Shown here: one piece after another, positions 8,154-19,040 of the stretch
Numbering within the stretch: the stretch's first letter is position 1
How the letters are laid out: each line of letters starts with the position of its first letter
Assembly: GCA_051453625.1 (NCBI GenBank)
Contig: JBOZIK010000001.1
Coordinates: 144,562,612 to 144,605,295, forward strand
Direction: 5' to 3'
Source of the DNA: Welwitschia mirabilis
Taxonomy: Eukaryota > Gnetophyta > Gnetopsida > Welwitschiales
DNA length: 42,684 nucleotides
The notes under the pieces: model-generated
Database searches by the model: none
Seen by the model: only the letters and a program-made list of their open reading frames with translations
Told to the model about the DNA's origin: nothing
Position numbers and translations under genes: made by a program

Positions 8154-9762
8154 TGTTACAGTGCATATTTATGCAAATATTATGTCCTCAAATAGATCTT
8201 GTAAATTACAAATATATAAATTTGTCNNNNNNNNNNNNNNNNNNNNNNNNNNNNNNNNNNNNNNNNNNNNNNNNNNNNNNNNNNNNNNNNNNNNNNNNNN
8301 NNNNNNNNNNNNNNNNNNNNNNNNNNNNNNNNNNNNNNNNNNNNNNNNNNNNNNNNNNNNNNNNNNNNNNNNNNNNNNNNNNNNNNNNNNNNNNNNNNNN
8401 NNNNNNNNNNNNNNNNNNNNNNNNNNNNNNNNNNNNNNNNNNNNNNNNNNNNNNNNNNNNNNNNNNNNNNNNNNNNNNNNNNNNNNNNNNNNNNNNNNNN
8501 NNNNNNNNNNNNNNNNNNNNNNNNNNNNNNNNNNNNNNNNNNNNNNNNNNNNNNNNNNNNNNNNNNNNNNNNNNNNNNNNNNNNNNNNNNNNNNNNNNNN
8601 NNNNNNNNNNNNNNNNNNNNNNNNNNNNNNNNNNNNNNNNNNNNNNNNNNNNNNNNNNNNNNNNNNNNNNNNNNNNNNNNNNNNNNNNNNNNNNNNNNNN
8701 NNNNNNNNNNNNNAACACAAAATAGCAATGCAAATAAACATACTATGCAAATGAAATGCAAGTTCTATTCTAAATGCAACTTCTATCTAATTACCAAATT
8801 AACCTATCATGAAGATTAGCCTTGTATAATCTAGATCAATCAAGGAAAGCCATTATTAGGCCAAGACCAACCTAAGCTATTAGATATGTTGCATGGAATA
8901 TGAAAAAAATGCAAGCTTAATCTAGAAACTAAAATGAAATGCACGTAAACTAATAATGTCAATCTTAACAAAGGTTGCCTTCATGATATATATCACTAAA
9001 GAAGCTATCACAGAATCATAGGAAATACAAACTATAAGGGAGATGCACATAACAAAAAAAAATAAAAAGAAAAACATAGTTTCGATTAAAGGAAAACCAA
9101 CATCTATGTTACAAAGTAGCAGTACCCCAATGAAGAATACATAGCCTAACACTAAGGAAGATGTCTCTCTATAACAACAATGAATGGACATCTTGACCTT
9201 TAATCTCTAGTCATGAGAATATCAATGCTAAAGAAGATAATTGAATCCAAGAACAAAGGTGATATTTATTAACAAGAATATACTTAAAAATAGTAACTAA
9301 AACCCTAATAGTGCATAGAGAGTGCATGACATATTCTATAAGTTAGATGAGGTTTCGTACATTAACTAAAATTAAATTATCATTTTTTATGTTATCTGGA
9401 TAATGGTGGGGATGATGTTACATCAAGAGAGTTCTATATCTATCCTTCATATCAGTCTAATTAGCCTCCTAGTCAGCATGTAAGTGGTGTCATCTTGGTC
9501 TATCTTCTAGATGATGGAGGTGATAGCAACCTTTTTTAAGCTCTTTAATCAAGTAAATTTGCCTTGGTAGAACATTAATTCCTCCTAAAAATGTAAATTA
9601 TTAAAATTAATCCAAATTTCCTCCAAAAGTCCTAGTATTTCTGCATTTTCTTGACTTTATTATTAGCTCTTAATAATTGTCATTTTGTGCATAAACCTAT
9701 CTAAATGTTTTGTAAAACTACCCAAATACCTTATCAAAATCATGCATTTTAACATTGCAACA
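8154..9762 (-). mobile_element. LTR 1 of the Athila/Tat-like array (outer 3' LTR)
   Basis: The left edge tgttacagtgc and right edge cattgcaaca match the edges of the other two LTRs of the array. The body aligns with 15994-17262 throughout, for example ttacaaagtagcag near 9110 and the shared block aatgaaatgcaagt near 8750. Orientation is minus: a purine tract (complement of ggccccccactta) lies just right of the edge at 9763. No primer site lies on its left, so this is an outer 3' LTR. A 487-N run (8227-8713) replaces what in LTR 2 is only about 120-130 bp. Allowing for that, the length is about 1.26 kb, equal to its siblings. Confidence 0.88.
8227..8713. other. 487-N gap inside LTR 1
   Basis: Aligning the flanks to LTR 2 places the gap over about 16064-16186, roughly 120-130 bases. 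The true content is therefore either shorter than the gap or includes a further insertion. Open frames that cross the gap are meaningless. Confidence 0.8.
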
Positions 9763-12430
9763 TGGCCCCCCACTTAACCTTGTCAGTTCTTGACAACACT
9801 GAAGAACAATTATAATTACGAGCCAAATTGACTAAGATGAAAGACTAACTAGAAATATGTAAATCAAGCTTAGAATTCTTGGTATGCAACAGTAATCAAA
9901 AAATTAAATAAACTAAAACTTTTTACCTTAGTAGATGAAGTAACCATGGTGTTCGTACACTATTATCTAGACGATTATGGGGACAATAGCCTTAGCCTCT
10001 CACTTAGCCTTGTGAATTCCTTAGTTGATGAAGTGACAATGATGTCATGTATACTATTATCCAAATGATTGTGGGAATGACATGCTCATAAAAAGTAATC
10101 TATAAACTTAACTACTTGTAATCATGCTAATCAAAAAATAAGATTAAAACACTTACTTGTGCATTACCCCCCACCCCTTTCACCCAAATTTAAAATATTT
10201 ATCACATCAAAAAAGTAAATATTTGATATTAAAACAAACGAATAATCATAAGATATAACCATAGAAACTTTAGAAAAATGATGTGCATGTATAATCAAAA
10301 AAATAATAACTTAAAAAATGATATTCATAAATCAGACATTGAGTTTTTAAGCACAATCTATATGGAAAAATATATAAAAAAATATTAATCATTACATTAT
10401 ATTTTTCATCCATGATATCCTAAATTTCTTTGATCATTCTTGTAAGAAAAACATACTTCAAGTCTTATACTATTAATTATAGGTTTTACTGAAGATTATT
10501 CATAATGTGTATCACTCAAATAATAGACATTTAGAATTATATTAGTACATTATAGATATGAAAATGTAAAAATGACCCTTAAAAATTTAAAATTTACTCA
10601 AATAAAATATTAAAACATATATCCCAACCCTTCCCATGATCAAATCAATACATACCATATTGCATTAATGTAAGAAGAAAAAAGATCGATATGCAAGATA
10701 AGTACAAATAAGCAAAATAAACAAGCCTGAGAGCCATATTCTGTGCATGAAAGAAAGGTTAGAAAGTAGTCTAAAAAAGATGAAAGATAAAGAGTTAATG
10801 CTTAGAAAATATGTGTGTGTTTTTTGTTTGGTTGTCTAGATGACGATGAGGATGATAAGGTTAGAATTATTAACATAATTAATTAATCTCAAATAGCATC
10901 AAGTAGGTCTTAGAAAGGTATCAAAGAATCTAAAAAATGGGAAATGGCTAAGAATATTGATAAATCAAGGCACAATAAGGGATGTAAATGAACCAAGATA
11001 AGGAAGATAGATGAAATGTGTCATGAACTCATAATCATTGAAATATATTATTGGATGCATCAAAACTCCAAAAAAAGAAGAAAGAAAAAAATTAAAGAAA
11101 ACTAAATTTGAAAAGATTCAAAAGAATAGATAAAAAAATTAGTATCATAAACTACGTTTGTTTATTTGTAAAAAGAAAATTAACTTCCATAAATAAAAGT
11201 AGTAAATGGGGGAAAAAATCAATAAGAGAACTACAAAATGATCGAGTCCTAAACATTTGTAATGAAAAAGTATGAAAATGACTTTAAAATATTAAAGAAA
11301 ATAACTAAGAAAAACAAAATAGAAATTGATAACTAGAAACATGAAGAAGTTTGTGTACCTATCCTAAATTCAAATCTAGAAGACCCTTATGAAAGAAATT
11401 ATAAAATCATCTAATTAAGGATGCATAATATAATGCAAAAACCTCATAAAGTGCCACTCAAAAAGGTAGTGATTATGACCATGCTAAGTAACTAGTGTTT
11501 CCAAACAATGAATGTAAGACCAAAAGCTGTTAGAAATGAACTTACTTAATAACACCCTAAAATAAACCCAAATCCTTAAAAGTGAAATGACCATATAGGA
11601 ATATTATAAGCACAATGAGTATTGAAAACAAGAAATTCCTCTAATAATATCATGAACACTACTAATTCTATAGACCCAAAGTATTTTATTTTAATCCATG
11701 ATGAGGTGAGTGCAATCATAGCTAAAGAAGTAGGAACCTGCAAAGCATGGCCAATTGACCACCAAGTGAAGTTCCCATAGCTATCAACACTGCTAAGAAT
11801 CGCTCTTAGTAAAATTTACCCTAGGGTGGTAAAACATCATAGTAACGATGTATTTAACACAAGAACAATAGACCATGGTTATTATTCTTTCTCTTCCTTT
11901 TTTTTAATTTTTTTCTCTTTTTAAATAATACTTCTTCAAAATAAATCCCACATGATCACATACTCACAAAGACAAAGGTAATAAATGAGATGAAAGAGAA
12001 GAAAGAATGCCTCCAACAACTAAAGACTTATACCATTGACAGAAAATACAAAAAACAAAAGCATCTTTCTTTAAATGAAGTTCATAAACATTTAAATGCC
12101 TTAAGAGTGGGTGAATCCAATCTTATTACTTTAATGCCTAAGTAAAAATTACTAGCCATGGTAACTTTATAAAATAAAACATAAGTTAAGTTTAAATGAT
12201 GTTCAAGTGATAACATATATCCACTAAAAGAATAAGCTAAAAAAGAATTTAGGTAATGGTAGTATGACCTTTAAAACAATTGCTTCTATTATGTTAAAGA
12301 TTTGATGATTCACGGATTTTTAACCCTTATCCACTATTTTAAATTTTCCTAGTATGCAAATCAGAAATTTCAACTAAGTCATTAAATGTGTAAGTTCTTT
12401 AAAAGATAATGAGCTAACCATCAAGAGATT
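9763..12430 (-). other. 3' non-coding part of internal region B
   Basis: No protein motif is visible. 11330-12300 aligns well with 20310-21230 of the other internal region, for example the words ctcaaaaaggta/ctcaaaaaggca and the paired aatatatgaagaa/aaggaatatgaagaa neighbourhoods. 9763-9900 aligns with 17263-17400. The 1.1-kb extra ORF found at 17930-19040 has no counterpart here. 10100-10820 is AT-rich and unassigned. Confidence 0.6.
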
Positions 12431-12879
12431 AATTTATTACTTATAATAAAAACAAAAGTCGAAAGGATAAAAACATAAGAGCAAAAAGGAAACACCAAGG
12501 CAAAAAGAGAATTTTATTGAAATCCTATAATATATTCAATACTTTTATTAAAAAGAAATGAAAATAAAGGTTTTTTCTAAGGCTATGATCCTAGGATATT
12601 GCATTTTCTTAGAAAAATAAGGACTAAAAAATATTCACCATTTAATAAAACACAAATGGTATACAATCATTTTTTAGTAAAATTATTGGAAGTAAAAACA
12701 ATAAAAGGATAAAATTTTGAAAACATAAATTTCAAATTTTCAAGAAGAGATAAAGAAGTAATAAATCTCATTAATGAATATTCTCTAATTGAAATGACAT
12801 AAATCATGAATATCATCATATAATGCATGTAAAGAAGTACTTTAAAAAAAGTATCTAAGAAGATTTTGAGGGCTCTTTA

Positions 12880-13562
12880 GAATTTCTAGTAAGATTAAGA
12901 AACTTCCTATCATTTAATTCATGATATGGATTTTCATCAAAGAAATAACATCTTTTCCAATTATCATGTTCAAATAGCATTTTGTCTCCATAAGACTTAG
13001 TAGCAATATAAGAGATAAAAAATTCATATAACTAATAGAAAAACAATACGCATGATGTAAGAAATTTAAAAGATATAATTCATTCAAAGCTTGATATTGA
13101 ACATGGAAGATATTAATGGTATTATTTGAGATCTACGGCTTTGAAAAAAACATCTTAGTGTGAGTGATTAATATAGGTTTAAAACCTTAATAAGCTCCTT
13201 AATGTTTAATTATAAACATGGATTTGGATGAAGAAGATAAGGTTTTACCCAATTTAGAGTTTCAATATATCTAAAGTATTGTTTTTAAATAGAGTAATCA
13301 TTAAAAGAACAAGGTATAGTTAACGTTGTGAAAGAGGAAAAGATGTAACCTTTTATAGAATATGAAGTTATAAAAGAAGAAGATCGAGAGATTTTTGAAG
13401 TAGACTCCTCAAAGTGATGTTTTTCATTAAATTTAAGGTAAGGAATAAAATTTCATGAATTATTTAAATGTTCAAATCAGTGAGAAGAAAAAAGCTTATC
13501 ACTATCAAGATCACAAGATAATATAGAAGTAGGAGTATGAGGAAGGATGTCATTTGAGTTTT
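12880..13562 (-). pseudogene. decayed reading frame of unknown family in place of pol
   Basis: On the minus strand one frame starting near 13560 stays coherent for about 190 codons with only six stops. At least four of these could come from one transition in a Gln, Trp or Arg codon. Readable parts include FNEKHHFEESTSKISRSSSF (about 13450), YFRYIETLNWVKPYLLHPNP (about 13270) and NIFHVQYQALNELYLLNF (about 13120). It then shifts frame to SYGDKMLFEHDNWKRCYFFD (about 12990) and ends with a stop near 12875. The mixed, aromatic-rich composition looks like real protein rather than AT-rich noise. I recognise no domain. It sits where RT to integrase lies in the sister region, directly after the frame at 13605-14006. 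Confidence 0.5.
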
Positions 13563-13604
13563 GCATTAAAGTACAAGTGAAAAAGATGGAAAAACATATG
13601 GAAA

Positions 13605-14006
13605 CTATTTAAGTTGGTTTATTTCATTAAAACATATAATTCTATTCTTTGTTAAGCTTGTTTGATTTTCAATTGCTTCTTCTTTATTTTTCTTCTTCTC
13701 GTTGTTGACTTTATCATTACTTGATTGAATGCTCTCTTTACTTTTTTCATTATGTTCTTTAATAATATCTCCCTCTTCTTCATTTTCTTTATTAATATCA
13801 TTAACTATATATTGCTCTTTTTTATTGAACTCATTATTGTTTTGTTGAGGATTGTTTACATTTTCTAACTTGGTGGATTCCTCAAAAAGATCATTAAAAA
13901 TATCATAGAAAGAAAAGTTNNNNNNNNNNTCATTATTGAATAATTTTGTTAATTTTAAACTATAATCCTCATTTTCTATTATTGAGTTGTTGTTACTGAT
14001 TATCAT
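13605..14006 (-). pseudogene. Asn/Glu/Lys-rich frame at the gag-pol junction of region B
   Basis: The 133-codon open frame starts at MIISNNNSIIENEDY. Just upstream on the minus strand the reading WQSKMII matches WQSEMIV at about 24095-24115 of the full-length sister, so the start of this segment is homologous to the protease-RT linker there. Beyond about residue 15 the sister sequence is no longer followed. The frame turns into a highly charged low-complexity stretch (many N, E, K and S) with likely coiled or disordered character. Ten Ns at 13920-13929 make the frame across residues 26-29 unproven. A genuine start codon is not implied. It is probably part of a longer gag-derived polyprotein. 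Confidence 0.45.
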
Positions 14007-14479
14007 TTTGGATTGTCATCCAGACGACATGGGTCGATTAGTCCCTTTATAATGTAAATTCTCCACTAATTTTATTTCATTACCTAAATTATCTTTTAAT
14101 CTCATATGTTAAATGTTTTTAAAGGTTTAACTCCTTCATCCTCATCACAAAAATAAGTTAAATATAGGGATATGATCTAGTATTTCAATATAATCATCAT
14201 CTTCTTCATCACCATCCTCATTGTTTTGTTGCATGTTATTCTTTTTCAATTCATTAGATTCATTAGAAGAAGAAATATGATCATTATGTTTATCATGGAT
14301 TAAAGAATTTTTAGATTTTTCATGAATTAATTATTTTATTTCATATTTATTTTCTAATAGGAATTGAATGGAATTATAACTTAGCTCATCATCTGAGAAA
14401 TTATCATCTTCATTTTTATTATTGAATAATAGAGTTGAATCATTATTGTTTTCTTTTACTGTCTATCTCCTAATAAGTT

Positions 14480-14830
14480 TAATGTTTTAGATTGATCCAT
14501 ACTTTAATATTTTATGTTGAAGCGAGAATTAATGTTAATTATTATTTTAAAGTTCTCCTCATGATTCTCAAGGTGGGTTGTAGTAGGATATGTTTGTTGT
14601 GTAAAAGAACCTTGAAATTATTGAATTTGTAATAAATTTTGTTGAAACATTCCAATCAAATTTTCTATTTTTTTGTTGATATTTTCTTGCCTCATTTTTA
14701 TTTCCTTAAGCATTTCTATCACTATGTTTTTTCTTTCTTCATAGTAACTTGTGGTAAATGGATCTTTATCTTCATGAAAATGGTTAAGAGATGGTTGTTC
14801 TTTATAATGATTCATGGGAGATGGTTGGAT
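14480..14830 (-). pseudogene. gag C-terminal tail, region B
   Basis: The minus strand reads ERKNIVIEMLKEIKMRQENI then KKIENLIGMFQQNLLQIQ and, past a stop, QGSFTQQTYPTTTHLENHEE. This parallels the sister gag tail at about 25190-25400 (RKFQKKINSNIDNLVNILQQ, then RPQGSF), the Athila/Tat gag end before protease. Heptad-like spacing suggests a short coiled coil. It is 65 codons from the first Met to the stop at 14618. Confidence 0.6.
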
Positions 14831-15360
14831 TCACTAAATTGATTATAGGATGTTTTACTAGATGAGGTGGAATCCTTGAAATGTTGCAAATCATCATTAT
14901 CATTTTCATTTAAAGTTTGAAAAGAAATAGGGGACAAATAAGAAGTTTAAAAAGAGGAAGGTGTCCTAGTTTCAACATCATTTTAAGTTCCCTAGAATTG
15001 TTCTTGAACTATTTCTCTAAGTGTTTTATTGTCATTATTCTTAGAATTTCTATGTTTTTTCCTTCTTTTTTCAGCTTTTATTTTAGCCAATATTTCTTAA
15101 AATGATCTTTTATCATTATTCTCACTAGTGAATGGAAAGGATGAATAAGAATAATTCTCAGTTTTAAGTTCTAGATCATCATTAGGTAGTAAATTATAAG
15201 ATTTTTATCTTTTATGTCTCCTTCTAGTAATTACGTCTTCTATGGTAATGTTTGCATTTAAACTAAAGGATTATATCATGTTTGTATGTGATCCTATTCA
15301 TTAATAAGAAGGAGATAAAACATTTTTCTCCTATTCTATTATTTTCATTTTGGTTCTTAA
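14831..15360 (-). pseudogene. gag N-terminal part, region B, with shortened core
   Basis: Near 15270-15160 the minus strand reads LNANITIEDVITRRRHKR and, past a stop, YNLLPNDDLELKTENYSY. The sister at about 26560-26470 has PNANVTPKKLITNKKREI and FNLSPSNDLELRNLNAY, so the gag starts are homologous. From that motif to the gag tail there are about 550 bases here against about 1200 in the sister. The capsid-like core is therefore missing or replaced by a charged stretch (EILAKIKAEKRRKKHRNSKN near 15090). The frame is interrupted by several stops. Confidence 0.55.
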
Positions 15361-15970
15361 ATCATAAAAGTAAGGGGAATTTTTTTTAAATATTTTAAAT
15401 TATGTACCTTGGGTGTGCATACCTATATTTATTTTTTTGTTAAGTAAGTCTTTTTTGATTAAGATTTATTCGTTTGGATATTTTAGCTTTTCATAAGTTT
15501 TTATTATGCCCTTGCACGCTTAGCAAAATATGTTCATGTTCATCATATTGATCATTATCTAGATGATATTTTGAATGGTAAGAATATAAAAAAATAAAAA
15601 TAAAAACAAAGAAACCAAAAAATAGAATCCCTAAAAACTAGAATAAAAAATACACTATAAGTCATCTTCCAATGCCATCCAGATAACAAAGTGGATGATA
15701 TCGACTGATTAAATGGTTTTAAAAAAAAAAATGAACCTATGCAAAAAATAACAAAAAATCCTAATCCTATACTATCATCCACTTATGTAATCAAGACAAT
15801 AGATAGGATGATAGGATTGAAATAAATAAAAAAAAATGAAAAAATGCGAAAAAATGAAAAAAGAAAAATATGGTATTTATGGTAAAAGTACAATGCTATC
15901 ATAAACAAACACTTGAATCCAAATCCAAGGCACTTATTTGGGTAACTACAATCTTTGAACTTCTTGTAGC
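15361..15970 (-). other. untranslated leader of internal region B
   Basis: This aligns with 26700-27310, sharing accttgggtgtgcatac/acttgggatgcgcatac near 15405 and 26760. It contains three dyad modules (15541, 15661, 15772) and A-rich runs. No frame is visible. Confidence 0.6.
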
Positions 15971-15973
15971 CTT

Positions 15974-15990
15974 CACTAGCAATGCCGTCA
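15974..15990 (-). promoter_or_regulatory. decayed primer-binding site next to LTR 2 (tRNA-Asp type)
   Basis: The complement of cactagcaatgccgtca is a mutated form of the site at 27311-27327, which matches the 3' end of plant tRNA-Asp. It sits three bases from the LTR edge. Its presence on the left of LTR 2 shows that LTR 2 acted as a 5' LTR for region B. Confidence 0.65.
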
Positions 15991-15993
15991 AGA

Positions 15994-17262
15994 TGTTATG
16001 ATGCATATTTGTGCAAATGTTATATACTTAAATATATCTTGTAAATCACAAATATATATAGACTTTACATAACACAATACACTAATATAAATGGGAGTGA
16101 CACAAATGTTATAATCCCATGAAAGGCACAAGTGAGAAGAAAGAGAATTAATTTTAAAAATGAAACACTATGTAATCTTAAAGTAGAACAAAATAGCAAT
16201 GCAAAAATAACAATACAAATGAACACATTATGCAAATGAAATGCAAGTCCTATTTAAAATGCAATTTTTGTCTGATTACCAAATTAACCTCTCATGAAGA
16301 TTGACCCTATATAATGTAAATCACTCAAGAAAAGCTATCACCAGACCAAGACCAATCTAAGCTATCAGGTATGTCAAATAGACTAATAAAACAATGAAAA
16401 GTTAATATAGAAAATGAAATTCAATGCACTTAAACTAATAATATCAACCTTAATAAAGGTTTCCCTCATGATCTATATCACTAAAGAAGCTATCACAGAA
16501 TTAAAAGCAATATAAACCATAAGGGAGATGCACATAATAAAAAGATATTAAAAAAAAACATAATTTTGATTAAAAGCAAACCAACATCCATATTACAAAG
16601 TAGCAGCACCTCAATGAAGGATACATAGACCAACACCAAGGAAGACATCTCTTTGTAATAATAATGGACATATCTCCTACCCTTCAATATTCTATCATGA
16701 GAATTTCCGCTGCTAAAAAGATGAAATTGAAGTCAAGGTGAAGAAAGTATTTATTATAAAATAGAATTCAAAATCAGAAAATACAAATAGACATGTTAAC
16801 AACCCTAACAATCACACAAAAAGATGTAAGTCATATGGCCAAAGTTTGGTGAAGTTTGGTAAAGCATTTATTTTACATATCATCTTGTTGATCATCTAGA
16901 TATTATAGGAGATGATGCCACATCATATGAGTTCCACATTAGTTGCCAGATTGATCTAGTAAGCATCCTCCTTAGCTTAAGTGTTTCTATTGTTTGTACA
17001 ATAGTCCAGACGACTAGATAGATGATGAACTTTTATAAATTATTTCTTATGTTGTATTAACATATTTGATTTTAGGATTGTTTCTTTAGATAGGAAGTAT
17101 TAGAAATTGCTCCAAATGTTATAAAACATAATGTAGATTGCATGTTTTTGTAACATTTACCTTAGTTCTTTATTGTCATCAAAACTTGACATAAACCTAT
17201 TTACTATCCTATAGAACTATTTAAAACACTCTATTAAATATATATAATTTCATAGCATAACA
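15994..17262 (-). mobile_element. LTR 2 of the Athila/Tat-like array (shared central LTR)
   Basis: This gap-free LTR of 1269 bp runs from edge tgttatgatg to edge catagcataaca. It has a primer site on its left (15974-15990) and a purine tract on its right (complement of tatccctcacttagc, 17263-17277). It is thus both the 5' LTR of region B and the 3' LTR of the full-length region, the state produced by recombination between LTRs of two copies. It contains dyad units at 16879-16917 and 16991-17028. Confidence 0.88.
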
Positions 17263-17277
17263 TATCCCTCACTTAGC
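17263..17277 (-). promoter_or_regulatory. polypurine tract of the full-length Athila/Tat-like region
   Basis: The complement of tatccctcacttagc is a G- and A-rich run directly adjoining the LTR edge. The matching place by LTR 1 (9763-9777) reads tggccccccacttaa. Confidence 0.65.
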
Positions 17278-17705
17278 TTTTCTCAGTCCCTAATAAAACC
17301 AGGAAAATAATCATAATTACAAGCCAAATTAACTAACAATAAATCAACTAAGGAACTGTGAAATAAACTTAGAAAGATTTTCAAGAATCTTAAAGTGTAG
17401 GATAGAAAGATAAAAAATAGATAAGTAAACGTTTTACTTCTATAATGCAACTAGTCATATTGTCATCCTGGTGATCGTCTGGACAATGTAGGGGATGATA
17501 GGCTAAAAAATTATTCTTGAAAAATAGAAGCCTATGAAAATTGTTTTTTGAAAGATAAACATTAAATACACTAGTAATTAATAGCCTTCCACTCAAATGT
17601 ATAGTAGATACAAAATAATCATGTATACATAAATAATCCTCATCATGAAGTGTCAAAAATGATATATAAAAATGAAAATATACACTATGATGATATTCAA
17701 AAATA

Positions 17706-17706
<1 letters not shown>

Positions 17707-17749
<43 letters not shown>
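17707..17749. repeat. (TG)n microsatellite, about 21 repeats
   Basis: An uninterrupted 43-base TG run. The absence of interruptions in otherwise decayed DNA suggests recent slippage growth. Confidence 0.97.
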
Positions 17750-17751
<2 letters not shown>

Positions 17752-17929
17752 CATGAGTTTTATACAATCCATGGAGGAGAAGAAACAAAATAAACTAAAA
17801 ATAAATCACTCTTCTTATTTAGTTATGATAAATTTCTGGTGTGCTACAAGTTTAGATGTAAGATAAGAAGAGGAATAATGATCAAAATCTATAGGAAAAA
17901 TAATGATCAAGTAAAGTAATCATATGTGC

Positions 17930-19040
17930 CGGCTCGTCTCCCTGCACTCAAATTGTCTCTGGGAGATCTACTGTCACATCGTGCTCTATCTATAAGATGC
18001 ATTATCACACATTTACTAGCTACTTCTTAGTATACTATACTTTCATCTAAACTGTTATGATTCTCTGCTCTATTATAGAGATGCCTTGATTCACTACCTC
18101 TTTGATAATCGAAGTAATCTCTACTAGGATAGCTTGAGTCTACTCTAAGATAGCACTAACCATAGGTGTCTATACTTGAGATCTCTCTATCTCTCTTGGT
18201 ACTTAAATGCTCATATCTTATAGGTAATAAGCTAAAGTTTAGATATGTGTAAATCTCTAATTATCCACAAGCTTAAATATGATAAAGAATCTGAACATAG
18301 CTGAAAGAATCAGAAATATCCTAGAGTCTAAAGATGATGTGCCTTTATCATAGTTCCAAGTCTTCTTTAGATACACATTAATAGGTCGATCTAGTTACCC
18401 TATCTAAATACTATTAATAGCTATAATTATATCATCACATGACTATCATGGAAGGACAGACTAATTTTATGAATGAACCCTCTATGTAAAATCCAATAGG
18501 TAGGTGTCAACTGTGTAGCCAAAACTTCTTACTTATTCAAAGTCGAATCTGCTAGTATGTTAAGTGTTATGCTATAAGTATGGTAGTCCTTTGTGTCACC
18601 AGCTAAATGTATATGCGTACTATCAATATCATCAAGATCAGTTACTCTATCAATGTGGTTTAGAAGGATAGCAAGCTTGTTGCCTCAAATGATGGCTATA
18701 ATCATGTCGGTGAGCTAGCTACAAGCATTAGGATGCCACTCTATATGGATTGTATTATAGAACTTCCTAGTCTTAGATATGAAATACATTTCTTATGTAT
18801 TTAATATCCATTGGAGCTATAATTCTATTAATCTCTATTCTACCTCTGGCTCTATATATCTCATGAAATCACCAAAGTACCTTTTAACACAAATGATCAT
18901 GGTTTGAATAGTCAATAATTTGGCATGACAAGGTGACGGGTGGACTAACTCTACATGCTCCACTTCTAGTGATGCCAATGGGCATGCCTCATGCTCAATA
19001 GCCTTGGCCTCTACCTTATCCTATTTACCTCTACATGTGT
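17930..19040 (-). pseudogene. extra ORF downstream of integrase, Athila/Tat-like region
   Basis: This stretch is less AT-rich than its neighbours and coding-like on the minus strand. Readable pieces, in order, are VKRYFGDFMRYIEPEVE (about 18890), KTRKFYNTIHIEWHPNAC (about 18760), LLNHIDRVTDLDDIDSTHIH (about 18650), AGDTKDYHTYSITLNILADS (about 18580), EVLATQLTPTYWILHRGFIH (about 18500) and KAHHL (about 18340). Many stops interrupt it. The position between integrase and the 3' LTR is where Athila elements hold an envelope-like or other extra ORF. The FYNTI...WHPNA pattern recalls the plant retroelement-associated 'putative plant transposon protein' type, by memory only. No membrane segment supports an envelope. 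Region B lacks it. Confidence 0.55.

Larger units (their letters stand above)
9763..15993 (-). mobile_element. internal region B: shorter, pol-less Athila/Tat-like derivative
   Basis: This 6.2-kb region lies between LTR 1 and LTR 2. Its right end (leader and gag start) and left end (3' non-coding) align with the same parts of the 10.07-kb internal region at 17263-27330. I find no RT, RNase H or integrase motif in it. The place of pol is taken by an unfamiliar decayed frame (12880-14006). A non-autonomous element that used proteins from a full-length relative is the natural reading, but simple deletion plus decay is also possible. Confidence 0.7.

Noticed and set aside
8089-8761. Five long open frames across the N run in LTR 1
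   Set aside because: They are open only because N codons cannot be stops. The known flanks are LTR sequence.
8922-9191. Minus frame in LTR 1 with counterparts in LTR 2 (16493-16687) and LTR 3 (27907-28104)
   Set aside because: The similarity is LTR homology. The three copies do not keep one frame, and the third reads a different frame.
17390-17866. Frames with long Thr-His or Val-Cys runs
   Set aside because: Produced by the (TG)n microsatellite at 17707-17749.
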